A stretch of DNA of 64,000 nucleotides from Elmis aenea (GCA_947652605.1 OX393578.1:2294001-2358000), one strand, 5' to 3'. Counted from the first letter of the stretch, positions 12,978-26,607 are shown. A program made the numbers and translations. The notes: generated by a model not told the origin, from the sequence alone.

Positions 12978-14049
12978 CTGGAAACCAAACACATAAAGTC
13001 ACTACCACCATTTTATTTCACTAGGTAAGGTTATTTTACAAATATCGATAAAAGTGGCAGTAAAGTTTTAAAATTGCTCGACAAGCAATTCTCCTTTCAG
13101 GACGAAGTTTTATTTCGACTTCATCCATTGTAGAATTGCTACAGTGTAACATTTTCAATCGCTATATGCGCTAATTCAAAAATATTACAGGATATTTAAA
13201 AAAGTATGATACATATTTAGCGAGTTTTTTCAACCCCATAGCCTTTTTTAATTGATGGTGTTCGTATCCACCGAACGATAATCAATACCTTGTCCTACAT
13301 TCTTATGTAAATGAAGCATTGACGTTGTTTAATCAACGCGTTCCTTTTAGAAAGAACCTGCCATTTCCGCATTGGTTAATACTGTCAGCCTGAAAGCGTC
13401 TCAGTCAAGGATCTGCTCCGAATGCACGAAAAATAACGCTAGTCAAAGCTAACCGAATAAATGATGCTGGTAAAACCACTCACCTTCAAATCTGATTTAC
13501 ATTTGTGAAGGCCTGATTTTTTTGTTTGTTGCAAACGTAACTTTAAGTGGGGAAATTTTTACAAATACAGCGTTTTTATAAGAGTTTGCCCTATTTTCCT
13601 ATACATTTCACTTAATCTAACAATACATTCAATTTTATTTGTGGTATGACCAAAAGTATGGGGTCCTAAACGAGTGTTTTCATTAAATTCTTTACTTGTT
13701 AAAACAATCTTGTTGTACTTTGTATTCTCTATCAAAATTCACAACCCTTTCTTCATGTTTTTTTTGTAAATTCTGCACACCTTGCTTATAAAATGAAATG
13801 CGTTTATACTTAAACAATTTTTCTTAATCTATTTTAGTATCTTCATGGTTCATCATAATTAAATGGGAATGTTTTCACGATAGGATCCAACAGCGACAAA
13901 GAAATACAATTTTAAAATAGTTAGAACTTCCGTATACCTAAAAATAATGTTAACACATAAAAATGAAGAACAGAAAATTAATAAGCAACTGTCAAAGGAA
14001 AGAAGAAATGTTGTGGAGCTCTAACATGATGCTTAAGTAAAAAACGCGT

Positions 14050-14300
14050 CCAGGAAATCAAACATGAAAATTGACCAAACAGTCATTCGTCTAACAGTTC
14101 CTTATGGGTGCAACACTAGGATTCTCAATAAAGATCTAGAGAGGAAACTGGATAGATGGGAAAGGAGGATACTCAGAAGAATATATGGAGGTATAAAAGA
14201 AGTGGACTGATGTGAAGGAAGTCATGGAAAAAGAAAAAAACAACCTTGCAAGAATACCTACAAAGATTACGATGATTGGGGCATATTAACAGATTCAAAG
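14050..14300 (+). pseudogene. Non-LTR retrotransposon fragment (C-terminal region after RT)
   Basis: The plus-strand translation includes a degraded VIRLTVPYGCNTR motif (from the usual YGCETW) followed by DRWERRILRRIYGGIKE, typical of the region downstream of reverse transcriptase in insect LINE ORF2. A stop follows directly. It lies antisense in an Ih intron. Confidence 0.6.
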
Positions 14301-17300
14301 ACTAAGTAATAACGGATATCTTAGTAAAAAGTGAAGAAATTAGTACCTGATACGTTTTCATGTGTGCTAGTTAAAAATAAATGGATCGAGCCGCTCAGTT
14401 TTCAATTCGATGCCTCACAGAGTGAAATACAGCTTGTTTGTAAAAACTTTTCTATTCGAATGTGTTCCAAACTTTACTGATGATGTTCGATATTCAAATA
14501 CAAACACGTATATGGTCACGGGCATTAATAAAACTAGTCGCTCTGATAATAACTTTTCAGATTGTAACTACCAATACTGTGGAACAATGCATGTTCCGAA
14601 TTAGGTCGCCAAAGCTCACTGCAGCTAAATGTTTAAGTGGTTTTGTTATGTTATTGCGGTAATATCCCATGTGAATTATGAAAAATGTGCGAGGACTATA
14701 AACAAAGCTATACCACGATAATTTTTAAAAACATTTAAGCGATTGACTGCAAATATAAATATGTATAGTTTAAATTAAAAAAGAGCAAGAGTATACATGG
14801 GACTAAAAAATATATTTGAGCCCATTTTAACAAACTTAAGGTGGAAATGCATTGCTTATTGTTAGTAATTTTTTAATATTTTTACAAAATATTAAGACTA
14901 TTGCAAAATTTTTGAAATTTTGCCAAGCAAAAATTTCAAAGAGCAGTAAAAAATATTTTTGAGCCGTTTCTAAATAAACTTAAGGTAGAAATAAACTGTT
15001 TAGGGCAATACAACACCAATAATCTTCAAATTTTGTAAATAAAATTCGCAAACTCAAATTAAAACTTCACCAACACACATTAAGCAGGTATTTAAACACG
15101 AATTAATATTTGCCATTCTTCTCAAGCCCTGTGTTTCAATCAAGGCCCTAATTACTAAAGTTTTAATTAAGTTGCCCACCGGATTTTGCCAGATATTGAT
15201 TCATTCAAGTACACACATTTAGCGCTCAAATTGCTAGATATAAAAACACGAAAGGTTAATTACAAGTAGAGTTTTCACCCCACAACAACAATTAGAATCA
15301 ACAGGACTATTTAAACAATAGTTTAACATCGGTAATATACTGGAGATCAATTTAAAAAAATATTTATTGAGGAATATGTAACAATTAGGATATGAAATGC
15401 GATAAATTAATTATAAATCAATTAGAATTGACGTGAATGTTTAGGTGTAATTATTTGGAACAAATTTAATTAATTTTCAATAAAGTATTGATCGGTGGAT
15501 GTCCACAGGGAATAACGAGCGTGATTTATCATATTATAAACTGTTTATAACGATCGTTTGAGTCCCAACAGAATTTTTATGTCAATGAATAAATGATTGT
15601 AAAGTAATTACTGTGTCACTAAAACAGTTTTCATTATTTAATAAATGTATGCCACACAGTAATTTAATTATTGGAGACATCCAATGCACAAATATTTTCA
15701 GTGTTGTCTTGATATGAGACCTGTATGGTGTATCTATAAAACACACGACATTCTGGGCTTAACATAAGACACCTTGTACAAAAAAATAAGCTTGCGTTCT
15801 CAAGAACTTTCCTATTTTTCCAAAATAACTAGAAGACTAAACTGGTCTAAACTAAAAGTACGGTGTACTTTAACCACTAATTACAAATTCACTAACATGA
15901 ACTGTGAAGTTTAACATCAGAGACCTGAAACTTTGGAGAGTTAAAACAGAACTCCAATCCAGAAATATTTAATCAAACTGATGTACAATACGCTGTCGAA
16001 GAGTTTAAAATCAAACGCTTTTTAATGAAAAACGATTTCGCCTTAAAGAGACATTGAGAAGTCGTAGTTCACAGACTTAATGTAGTCTGCAGTTCGCTTC
16101 GTTTGTAAATTACACCAATGCATCTTCATATCGGACTGAAATCGACTATTTATAAATTAAATGTACTTGCATTCCATCAACGATATGCTTACATAAAGCA
16201 GTTATCATTGAATAACAAGTTAAACGCACAATTCATCAGACCAGCAAACAACAAAATCTTAACTGATATTTAAGCTGTAAAATAATCTACATGAATCGAT
16301 GTCCAAATGAAATTTTGTCAAACAAGTTAATTTCCCTATATACGAATAGCTTTTGTTCGCGAGTCTTTTGTCTATACGTCTTTTGTCTTCGGCCCTATTA
16401 CTCTAACCCTTAAAATGAAGGATACTAGAGGTATTTTCTTGGAGATTGGAGAAAATTCCATATCGCTTGCCATCGAAACATAGACATTAACAAAAAAAAT
16501 TAAAAAAGAATTCATGTAGATTGTAGACTGCATTGTTCTCAGAAATTAGATCTCCCAGAGCGGTGTCAGCTAAATAATTCCATTTAAATCAGCTTGAAAG
16601 AGTAACTCATTAAAAAATTATACTTCTGAAAGTTTTAATTAAAAGGATGGCCGTGACGCGCGCTGTTAAATAAATATAAAAAAAGATCCGATAAATGTTT
16701 GACTCGGCAATTTTAATATCGTGACTACTGTGATGTTTTAAATAATTTAACAACGTGTGTTTTGCATTGATATTGATCTAAAAATGCATGTATATTAGAG
16801 GCCATTTTACAAATCCATACATAACCTGCATTATCGAAATATTTTCCAACTAAAAAATTGTTTCGTTCAGGTTTAATGTTCTACTTCGATTAAGCTGCAG
16901 AGAACTGGACCGAACGCAAAAAAAAACAATACTTTTTTAACCCAAAAACCAGCAGATGGATTGGAAGAATCACGATAAACGACTGCCCCATTTATTCTGG
17001 CGAGTGCCCCGACAAGAAACTAAACGTCACTTACAAATATATGCACTAGACATTTGTTAAGTGGACTCGATCCATTTATTTTAATATATTCAGCGTATCG
17101 TTTGCAAATATCGGATTAAAGAGCCTTAATTCGCTTGTTTAAAGTTTGAACAGCGCAAAATTTAAACCTCATTTTGAAGGAAGAATTCATCCACCCTCAG
17201 ATGGAATGATAACCTAAATTTATTTGAAGAAAAACTTGTGATAGAGATTCAATTGGATGTTTAAATACTTTGCTAGTCCCTTTAAAAAGTTTAAAAGGAT

Positions 17301-17453
17301 TCTCAGAGTGCGCTTAAAGTTTAAAGAGACTTGCACAACTGCATTTAAATAAAGAATTATTCAATATTTCCATAACTCATAATTAAACAAGTAATTTCCT
17401 AATATTATTTGACCAAAAACTTGAAATAGTACTTTAATCAGATTTTAAAAGTC

Positions 17454-17500
17454 CCTTTAAAGTTTAAAAGGACGTGCAGGTGGCTTTTAAACTTTAAAGG
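17454..17500. repeat. Perfect 17-bp inverted repeat next to the Ih S1 exon donor
   Basis: CCTTTAAAGTTTAAAAG (17454-17470) and its exact reverse complement (17484-17500) are separated by 13 nt. A diverged copy of the whole hairpin lies at about 17277-17330. In the minus-strand Ih transcript this forms a stem beginning about 60 nt inside the intron after the S1-S2 exon. It could affect splicing or be an editing substrate, or be a transposon remnant; no function is shown by sequence alone. Confidence 0.8.
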
Positions 17501-17562
17501 CTCGTTTCTAAATTATTTTGTTTTGCAATGGTAAGTACTCAAAAAAACAAACGAAAACATAC

Positions 17563-17726
17563 CTGTTCTAAAATTGACCACTATGTCGATAAGGAATATG
17601 GTGTCGGAGAGACAATTAAATGCGATCCAGCGCGTACTAAGGTCGTCGTTAAAAAAACTGATGCCCACTGGAAGGATGATGAGGTTGGCAACTAGCAGTA
17701 ACAGCATACACAAATCCCAATAAAAC
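17563..17726 (-). CDS. Ih: Ih (HCN) channel, S1-S2 exon
   Basis: A 164-nt exon beginning in the conserved R-FYWDL junction and encoding [20 protein letters not shown] (S1), the [16 protein letters not shown] extracellular linker and [18 protein letters not shown] (S2). The acceptor is a polypyrimidine run followed by CAG; the donor is GTATG. Preceding N-terminal HCN sequence (the conserved pre-S1 domain) should lie at higher coordinates. I did not find it between 17727 and 64000, so it may be beyond the window, which would place the SDR cluster inside an Ih intron. Confidence 0.95.
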
Positions 17727-17904
17727 CTGAAAAAAAAGAACAAGTTTTAATTTACTAAAACAGACCCGTGCAACGCTTCGTAATACAAAAAATTAATCCA
17801 GTTTTTTCACAAATCTCACAATTATTAAAATATATATACACACGTACAAGGAGCAAATAATTAGTTAACTGTAGTCTGATGCATTTTTTTAAAACTCAAA
17901 CGGG

Positions 17905-18150
17905 AATTCTAAACCAAGGGTACATGGAACCCAAGGGGTTCATGAAACTTCTTCAGGGGGTACATGTCAAATACAATGACCGAAAAAATTTATTGGTGGA
18001 GAGCAAGAACCAATAATTTTCGCAATAAATATTTTTACATTGTGTGTTTTGTACATAAATAAAGTTCTTTTGAAATGGACCAACTGACAAGGGGTACATA
18101 ACCCCTCACAGAGAAGCCAAGGGGTACATTGAGGGTAACTGGTTCAAAAC
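17905..18150. mobile_element. hAT-like non-autonomous element relic
   Basis: The left part (TTCTAAACCAAGGGTACATGG) and right part (inverse of GTGGTTTTGAACCAGTTACC) resemble diverged hAT termini (CAGTGGTTCTCAACC type). Inside, GGGGTACAT and CCAAGGGG motifs recur in inverted orientation near both ends. No clear 8-bp duplication remains. Confidence 0.45.
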
Positions 18151-18158
18151 CACTTCCG

Positions 18159-18885
18159 TAAGATACAATAACTACAAAATTATTAAGTCATGGTTCTAAA
18201 ATAACATGATCATGTTCTGCTAACATAGTCGAAGCAGATTTTTGGCAATTTTAGCAAAAGACGCCCAAGCGTCGGTACCTCTTTTGCAATGTATACTTCA
18301 TAAATGTATGATAACATTAATACAGTAAAACAATATCTCGTATAAGATACCATACGTGGAAAATTATTAAAGTCGTGGTTTTAAAATTATCTAGGCATGT
18401 TTAGCTAACATAATCGCCGTTTCTGTCCATTTTAGCAAAAGACGCCCAAGCGTCGGTACCTCTTTTGCTATGTATACTGCATAAATGGATGATAACATTT
18501 ATACTGTAAGACAACACCCACTATAAGATACAATAACTAGAAAATTGTTGAAGTCATGGTTGTAAAATAACCTGGGTATGTTAAGCTAACATAGTCGAAG
18601 CCGCTTTTGGCAATTTTAGCAAAAGACGCACAAGCGTCGGTACCTCTTTTGCAATAATACCGCATATAGGAACGATAACATTAATACCGGAAAACAACAC
18701 CCAGTATAAGATACAATAACTAGAAAATTAGTTGAGTTATGGTTCTAAAATAACCTGGGCATGTTTAGCTAACATACTCGAAGCCGCTTTTGGCAATTTT
18801 AGCAAAAGACGCCCAAGCGTCGGTACCTCTTTTGCTATATACCTATACCACATATATGAAAGATAACATTAATACCGTAAGACGG
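18159..18885. repeat. Four-copy satellite, 181-184 bp unit, with conserved 34-nt hairpin core
   Basis: Units start with TAAGATAC at 18159, 18343, 18524 and 18707. Much of the unit has drifted, but the 34-nt core at 18254-18287, 18435-18468, 18619-18652 and 18802-18835 is identical in three copies and has one change in the other. The core begins GCAAAAGACGCCCAAGCGTC and ends GGTACCTCTTTTGC, so it folds as an outer 7-bp stem (GCAAAAG/CTTTTGC) with an inner GACGC/GCGTC hairpin. The array lies just upstream (in Ih sense) of the S1 exon. Confidence 0.85.
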
Positions 18886-18889
18886 GTGT

Positions 18890-18990
18890 TCTTTAACAGG
18901 GGCCATGGACCCCCAAGGAGGATGTGAAACTTCTACAGGGGTATGTGTCAAATATTGCAGTCAATCATTTCTCTTAAAAAAGTTTTGTCA
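18890..18990. mobile_element. Second copy of the hAT-like left end
   Basis: The sequence from GTTCTTTAACAGGGGCCATGG to TATGTGTCAAATATTGCAGTC matches the left part of the element at 17905 (both contain GTGAAACTTCT/ATGAAACTTCT, CAGGGG and TGTCAAATA in the same order). The satellite array therefore sits between two direct copies of this sequence. Confidence 0.45.
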
Positions 18991-21900
18991 CCCATTTTTT
19001 AAAGAAAACTTTTAAAACGTTATTTAAACAGTATATGAATCATTCATTATTCCACATGCACTTGAGTACCAGCGTCTTTCACGTACCTACAGAATTCTCT
19101 TCATCATTTATAAAGCTGCACAATACATATCATATGTGTAAAGCGAGTAGATTCATGAATAATGATCTAAAGCCATACATATTTAAACGTTTTGGAACTG
19201 TATGTCATTCATTGGAACAAGTAGTTTAATGTAATTAACAATACATGTAGAATAAAACAACACGAACGAAATTCGAAATAAATCCTCAGTCAATAATGAA
19301 ACGAATGCAAAATCACCATCGATTGATATAAATAATTCGAGTTAGCAATACAAGCAGTAAAATTATTTTTAGACCACGAGGGGGTGTGGAAGGCGATTGA
19401 GTTTTTTCGAAATTTATTTTGGTACTGCCCAACTGCAACTATTTCAATTTCAAAATCTAAAGTTATATTAAGCTGGCAATATTATGCGTTTTGCTATTAT
19501 TATTAAAATAAACAATATTTTCAGGCGTATTGCGTACTTGGCATCTCTTCATACAAACAGAAAATGAATTTCTAATTTGCAATGCAATTACAGTTGATGC
19601 AGAACTAACATCAAGTTAATACAAGTATTTGAATAACGGTAAGTTAAGTGTTAAATATTATAAAAACAAAAGATTTGCCAATGCGTTTACTAACAGTGTA
19701 ATGTTTGGCATTATTAAAAAAACAAAGTTCACAAATTCTACGTTATATCATGTTTTTCTTTGCAAATAGTATGAAAATTTTTCCTTCGGGCTAACCTAAA
19801 GATACACTTTTCTATTCGTCCAGCAAAAAGCACCGTCTAAGCTTGTATAAAAACCTTTCTTTTCTGCGTTGCAGCAGCTTAGGGCATTAAAAAGCTTATA
19901 CATGATAAAGGGTAACATCAACTGACATATCCTGCTCAAATCGCAATAAAGATTGGTTTGACAAGTTGCATGTTCATGAGAAATGAATGGTATACAAAGC
20001 TGATACAAAAACGTGAATAGAAGAAAATACAGCCCTTAAAATATCTCTGTAGCATACTTTTATTTGACAAAAAAACTGACCTAAAAAAGATTCACTTCAA
20101 AATCATGACTATTATATAAGTAAAATTTAATTGTAGGTAGCATATTTATTAAAAAATGTATTCCTTGGAAATAGTTTTATCGTTAAATAAATTACTACAA
20201 AACTACTAAAGATTTTAAAATAGTTCTAAATCAATTGTTATCAAAAGAATATTTCAGTCTGTTTAAGATAAATAAATGTACATTACATTGTCAAATACAT
20301 TCATACATTACAATTATTGCATAACACAACTATTTAGTAAATTAAATTATCAAGATTTTTAAACACCAATTCGTTGAATTCTACCAGGGAAATTATTATA
20401 GCTGTAGGGTTATCTCTTGAATAATGTTTGCCCTGTTACATCAGTCTGTCAGTGATATACTAACATAATACAATAACATATGGTTAGAAATTTATATAAA
20501 TATTCAGTGTTATTGTTATGAACATGCATTATGTAAGCTTTGCAGTTATCTGCTTTGGGTTATCGCAAAAATCAATGATAAATACAAATTTGCTTATTAT
20601 TGTTAGATTTTTCCTAAGGTTGTAATAAACGTGTCAGTTCCTGGTGGTTTATATTTAGAACTTAAGTTTTTATTATTAGCATGCTAATAAGATTCAAAAT
20701 CAATACATTACAACATAATTCGTGCAATGAGGTTTTATTTCTATGAATTACAAGCCATATTACGTCAAAAAACCTGTACAAAAATGGACAAAATTGATTT
20801 TAAAATATTTTATTAAAACGACCAACAGATATGAATCGAATTTTCGTACATAATAGGATTAGGTGGTATACAATCTATACGCTATTCATTATTATAATTA
20901 TTAACTCATAAAAACACTGAAAAAGATTGTAATTTAAAGCAATTGATCTTTAAAAAATTATTCTATGTTTGAAATTAGTTAATAGTCAATTCTGAATTTA
21001 GGATGCATAATCTTACTTATTTAACAGACAATATAATTGATAACAGCTGATGTTTGTTTTTATTTGCGCTCACGCCATACGATTCACAAAAAAAAGAATA
21101 CTTTGACTTCCTTTAGTCACATCTAAACCTCGTGTCGAGAAGGTTTGATAAAAACATTGAAAACTTTCAAGAAAACTCAGAAAAAAAATGTAATAATCTG
21201 CACACAGCTACTAAAGGCTTTAAGATCCGAAGTACTTGACTGTACACTGCATTTTTTACCAATCTACATCATTAAATTGTGCTGATTTGTTAGGTAGCAA
21301 TTATATATGCTAAATAAAAGAGATAACCCCTTAAGAAGCATTCCAAAGAGAATTAAAAATGTTGGATAAATTTGCGAAACGAGACGATACGGATATAAAA
21401 CAAAATCTTTGTCTGGTTCAGTATGTTACTAAGTTATTAAAATTTTAATCTCAGCTAAGGTCACTTTTTTAAGTTAATTTAAACGAGGCAGCAGAAGAAA
21501 TTTTCCGGTAGAGCAACAATAAAAATAATTGAATCATTAAAACACTTTAAAATCATTCTGTGATAATATTCCAACTATACAAATGTATGGATAGTTTGCA
21601 AGCAACAGTTTTGGAGTTGGTCAGTGGATAAACAACCAAAATCAAGACTAATACATCAAGAAATTTCAATAATTATTAGTGTAGTCATATTTTGATGAGT
21701 TGTCGATTTTCTACTTAAAAATAATCAGTAGTTTTAAGCTTTTAAGAAAACTGAAGAGTATAAAAATTCTTGGTAAATTTGCTGCCTTTTGACAATTATT
21801 ATTGTTATCAATACTATAACAATTTTGAACGGTTCCACAATATTATATTTTAAGTTATTGATTCAGTTATATAGTATAACAGTAATCTGGGATTATTATC

Positions 21901-23008
21901 GCAAATGCTGTGTGTAATTCTTATAAAAACAATTATTAAACCTTTAATCATTCGATAACATTGGCTCGCTATGATAGCTACCATATGGGCAATTAGAAGT
22001 GACAGTAGGATGTGTGTGTTTATTTATTTATGTAATTAGCTTTATCATACTTCACAAAAAAAAAGGTTGATTAGTATCGTATGTCCAGAAGAATTTATCA
22101 AACTAAAGTAAATATTAATCTAATATGCTTGTATGTAAATATTATAAATAAACATATACAATGCTGTAAAGAAGTTTTGAGCCACTTAATGAAAAACCTC
22201 AAAATACACTTTAAAAAATAATACAGAAACAATTGAGATGAAATAGGTAACGTATAAATGAAAGCGAACATTACAGACTCTAGTACGGATTCACATTATG
22301 CTTTTTCAAAAATTGGGCCCAGTTATCAAAGAAGCTGAAGGCCAGAAAGGTTTTAAATCACAGCAAACAGTTTCAAAGCTCAATCTTTGATAGACCCATT
22401 TAAAATTCTGAAAGCATCGACTTGTTAATAAACAGAAACTTTTGTTGAAAGAGCAAAAAAAAGTTGAAGTACTACAAGTCGAGTGCGGTAAACTTCCAGG
22501 CGAAACAATTTAAAACTTATTTAACCGTTCCTTAAAGGACAAACAAAGTTATTAAAGCCAAGAATAAGTGTAATAAATATTGTGGGTTTTTCGTTTAAGC
22601 AGTTAAAAAATTATTCGCGAATATGTGTTAAAACGATATAAAACCTAAGAAATTTTGGTTTTTTGAGTTAATTTTTGAGGTTTCTTACAAACAGAACATT
22701 CGATTATTTCCTGAACCGTTTGTTTGTTATTAGTAAGCACGATAAACATGTCTTGAAAATTTCAAGTCCATATCTTAATTGCTCTTCATAATTTTGCAAG
22801 TATCCATTTAATTTAGTCTTCGGAGGAAAGCTCACGTGGTGTTAGTGTACAATTATATGTTAAATTAATCAAACTTTTTTAAAAATCAATCTTGACATGT
22901 ACAATAAAACTTTGCAATCTGTTATGGCATGAAAATTCCAGCCCAGTAAAGGCCAATTAGACAGTGACAGAAAACACCGCGTTTATCTTATCTTGCATTA
23001 CATTTGGG
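18991..23008. other. AT-rich DNA between Ih S1 and the SDR cluster
   Basis: About 4 kb with only short chance open frames. No Ih pre-S1 exon, RNA gene or transposon end was recognised. Confidence 0.5.
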
Positions 23009-23010
23009 AG

Positions 23011-23018
23011 TATAAAAC
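23011..23018 (+). promoter_or_regulatory. TATA box of SDR1
   Basis: TATAAAAC lies 98 nt upstream of the SDR1 ATG. A start site about 30 nt downstream would give a 5' leader of about 70 nt. Confidence 0.6.
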
Positions 23019-23108
23019 CACCGCAGTCCTCTTTACTCGACCTTGTTAAGAGCCACATCTCCAGGCATCTATTAACTTCCAACGACGAACGCAATCCCAT
23101 ACAGCACA

Positions 23109-26100
23109 ATGGTTTTCGATATCAAAGGAAAAGTAGCTATTGTTACGGGCGGTGCCACTGGTATTGGCATGTGGTATGTAAAGGAACTCCTAAGAAATGG
23201 AGCCATGGTAAGTACCTTCGTTAAAATGAAATGTTCGACATATTTTTAAAGTTGGAACGTGTTAATAGGGTGTAACAATTGGTGACATCAATACCACGAA
23301 AGGCGAAGAACTTGTGAAGGAAATAACCAAGGAATTTGGAGCTAACAAAGCCATTTTCATGAAAACTGATGTTACGAAGCCTGACCAACTAGAAGGTAAA
23401 ATTGCCATACCTACTTAAGTTAACAAGCAAGCCAATGTACGACTGTAAAATAATTCAACTTAATATTTTACAAGCATTAAATAATGACCGGTTTCTTCAT
23501 GATATACCTCAAGAGATTGTCTCGCAAGTATTTTAAAGTAATCCTCACAATCACACAAACCTTACACAAGATGCTTATTAATTGATGGACAACGTAGTGT
23601 TGTTCCTTGCATACCTACTTTTAAGTCAAAAAAACATTTTTTTAAATGTTACCCGAAGCACACTGGGTAATCTGAAGGACATTAGAGTATGAAAAGGCAA
23701 AAAATTCTTACAACTGTTAGTGTTGATAAGTGGCAGTAATAATTAAAAGAATTTGTGGAAAACCGTTGTTCTGTAGTTCAAAAAAAAAAATTAAATTTTT
23801 TGATGTTCTTTTATTGCACAATTATAAAAAACTCCTAACAAAATATTTTTGACTTAAAAATATACAAGGAACAACGCCATATTCCAATTGCTTACTACAC
23901 ATTATTAAATGGGGTAAAAAAAAAATCATGAAATTATCTAAAATTTTAATTTATTTTATAAATGCATTATTTTCAAAAGGTTTTGAGTGAAAATCAGGTA
24001 GTTAGTAACCTTATCTTCCCAGTCGTGTAAAATTTTAATATTTCTTAACAATGTTCTCAACAACAATATTAAATTAACCCTTCTAAAATAACAATAATTA
24101 TAAAATGTGAACATTTCAAAATTAAAAAACGTATTTGTTAAATCTTGAATTAAACAAGGTGTTGGTTTGTTATTTTGAAAAATATCATTTAGCAATGTTA
24201 TATAAAAAAAAAAAACACTAAACTTGAACTAAAGAAATATCATGCCTTTGCTGTATTTTTCTCACCATGAGAAGTATGGCACGAACAAAAATTTTAATAC
24301 ATCAATTTATTGTTCGTTAATTGATTCTCATTATTTCTATTTAATTGTTCTGTCTCCGTCTAATATTAAAATACACCACGGCTGTTCGGTTGGTCATGAT
24401 CTTGATGTTATATTCATTAACAGTCGTCCTTGACTTCATGGCATGAAGTTTGTTTATCAACAAATGTAGTTCTATTTATTACCAGGAGATAATAAAATCT
24501 AGAATTATGTGTATAATGCATACTTTACACAGCTAAAAATAACTTTTATAGGGTTCATCTTGATTTATACTTCACAATTCCTTCATTACTTCCACTAGTT
24601 AAACTATTTTAAATGTATACTTCTGGAAAATTTCAAATTTAAATACGTTGTAATAAATTAAAAACGTATATCAGCTTGATAAGCAATAATGTATTTAAAT
24701 AAAACGTATTTATTTCGCACTTTTTTCGATTTTAATTCTTAACTGTTTTACAGCTTCGTGCTGCTTAATCAGTAGAAGCTATTTTGTTACTGTACGGGCA
24801 TCCAAAGCTGTAAAAAGTTTGCAAATTGAAGAAAGATAAGACAAAGATTGGTAATTGTACACTTATAATTCTTGGACCAACACAATACATGTCCAAGATG
24901 TGGCTTAATTTGTAGACAGTTTGTAGGTAGTTTTGTTCCTTGAATAACTAACTCTTAAATAAAAATCTGACAACTAAAATTTTGGCCTAGAAATAAATAG
25001 CCATAAGACGAAAAATACTGGCAATACCTCGTTTACTTAAAAAAATATTTAACAAGAGTCATTTTCGTTGTACTAAATTAAAAATTTTGGGTATTAGAGC
25101 GAAGAAAAATTAAAACTGTTTAATTTTCTTTCAGCTTTGTTCAAAGCAACAATGACCACCTGGAAAACCATGGATATCGTCATCAACAATGCAGGAGTTA
25201 TGAATGATGGACAATGGGAACTTCAAATTGCGATCAACTGTGTAAGAAGTCAACAATTTTCAGACAAAATTATCAGACAAATTAAATTATTTCTTTAATC
25301 AAAAAATCGCTATCTTTTTCCAAAAAAGAATTTCTCTTAAACTCAATTTCAAGACTGAAGTTTCCATTTCTGCATAGTAAATCTTATTTTATAACATGAA
25401 ATAATCTGCTGACGATTCTGCTCTCGAAACTGGTATATATTTTCTTTAAGAAGCGATTCTTAGGAATAATGAGATGAATGATATTTTATTTAAACCTAAA
25501 TATACTTATGTTCACCTAGAATCACTTGAATAATCTAATTTATCAGCATATGTTTAAGATTTGGTTAAAGTAGCAATGCAAAATAACGCATCTGTGAATA
25601 TTGCAAGGGTATTTTAAGAAAGTAATGCGTTTTTGCAGTTCCTCAAGCTTTTAATTATGTCTCAGTAACAAAAATTAGAGGCTGTTTTTCAAAACTTCGC
25701 TTTCAACTTATGTTACTTGTTAGTAAATGGTGTTATTTTCTTTTAGTGTGCGGTTGTTCGTGGAACTCTTTTGGGAATGCAATACATGGGCAAAGACAAG
25801 GGAGGCAAAGGTGGCATAATCGTAAACATTGCTTCCATTCTGGGACTACAATCACTCCCAGGTTGCCCAATTTACGTTGGAACTAAACATTTCGTCGTGG
25901 GACTGAATCGTTCTTTTGGAAGTCCATTCCATTTCAACAGGACTGGTGTTAAGGTTCTCACCATGTGCCCTGGCGTAACGGACACACCTTTGATTTCTGA
26001 AGCCGGCCAACATGCCATGCATGCACTGTCTGCTGATATTGGAAAACAATTGGATATGGAGCTTGGAGCACTTCCAGCTCAACCGTAAGTCATTTCATAC

Positions 26101-26607
26101 ACCGAATCACTTTACTGTCAAAAGAAAATCCTCAGTTATACTTACATTATTATAAATCGTTAAAAATTCTAAGATGATAAAAATATGTTCTTTCTACGAT
26201 GAAACAAGTGTGATTTAAGACACACTTTGCAAAATTTGAGTTCCTTGTTAAGTAATTTACAAACGACCAGCTTTTTTTTGTCAGTAGCAATCTTACTGAT
26301 GAAGAAATGAGAATTTTCAAAACGGACAACCATTTCTACAAGCCATTAAAAAAAAAAAAAGTGATTCGTAATTACACTTGTTTGTATTAAATTCACGAAT
26401 CTCTTAAATAATCCACCACATTATTTAATCAATCATTTGTGCGCAAAATTGTTCAATTACGATTATCTTTTTAGACCGAAAAACGTTGCAGAAGGCATGA
26501 TGACTTTAATTACTAAAGGAGAAAATGGCAGCGTTTGGGTATGCGAAGGTAACCAACCAATCTATGAAGTTGATATTCCAGATAGAAGAACCCTCCGCAA
26601 ACAGTAA
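23109..26607 (+). CDS. SDR1: 15-hydroxyprostaglandin dehydrogenase-like short-chain dehydrogenase
   Basis: Five exons, 23109-23207, 23269-23395, 25135-25241, 25747-26084 and 26475-26607, all with GT-AG introns, give an uninterrupted 267-aa protein. It has the Rossmann motif TGGATGIG (residues 13-20), an acidic residue after beta-2 (IGDIN) pointing to NAD(H) rather than NADP(H), the NNAG motif, catalytic serine in NIASILG, and the YVGTK active site (YxxxK). The C-terminal PGVTDTPLI and GSVWV...EVDIPDR stretches match the insect 15-PGDH-like family, which oxidises secondary alcohols of small or lipid substrates. No leader peptide: it starts MVFDIKGKVAIVTGG, so it is probably cytosolic. The start is supported by that family-typical beginning and the TATA box. 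First of four tandem paralogues. The physiological substrate cannot be read from sequence. Confidence 0.93.
25405..25440 (+). other. Possible decayed hammerhead-ribozyme-like motif in SDR1 intron 3
   Basis: CTGACGA is followed after 10 nt by GAAAC-TG-GTA, similar in layout to the better-preserved motif at 60358-60396 (both share CTCGAAACTGGT and then TATA). The core has a substitution and stem II is not formed, so it would be inactive. It may be a remnant of a Penelope-like retroelement. Confidence 0.3.

Larger units (their letters stand above)
12978..17562 (-). other. Ih intron between the S1-S2 and S2-S3 exons
   Basis: A 4.6-kb intron. It contains a LINE fragment (14050-14300), a diverged tandem duplication around 14790-15040 (shared AAAAAATAT, TTTGAGCC and AAACTTAAGGT blocks), and a strong hairpin close to the S1 exon donor. 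Otherwise AT-rich with no conserved open frame. Confidence 0.6.
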
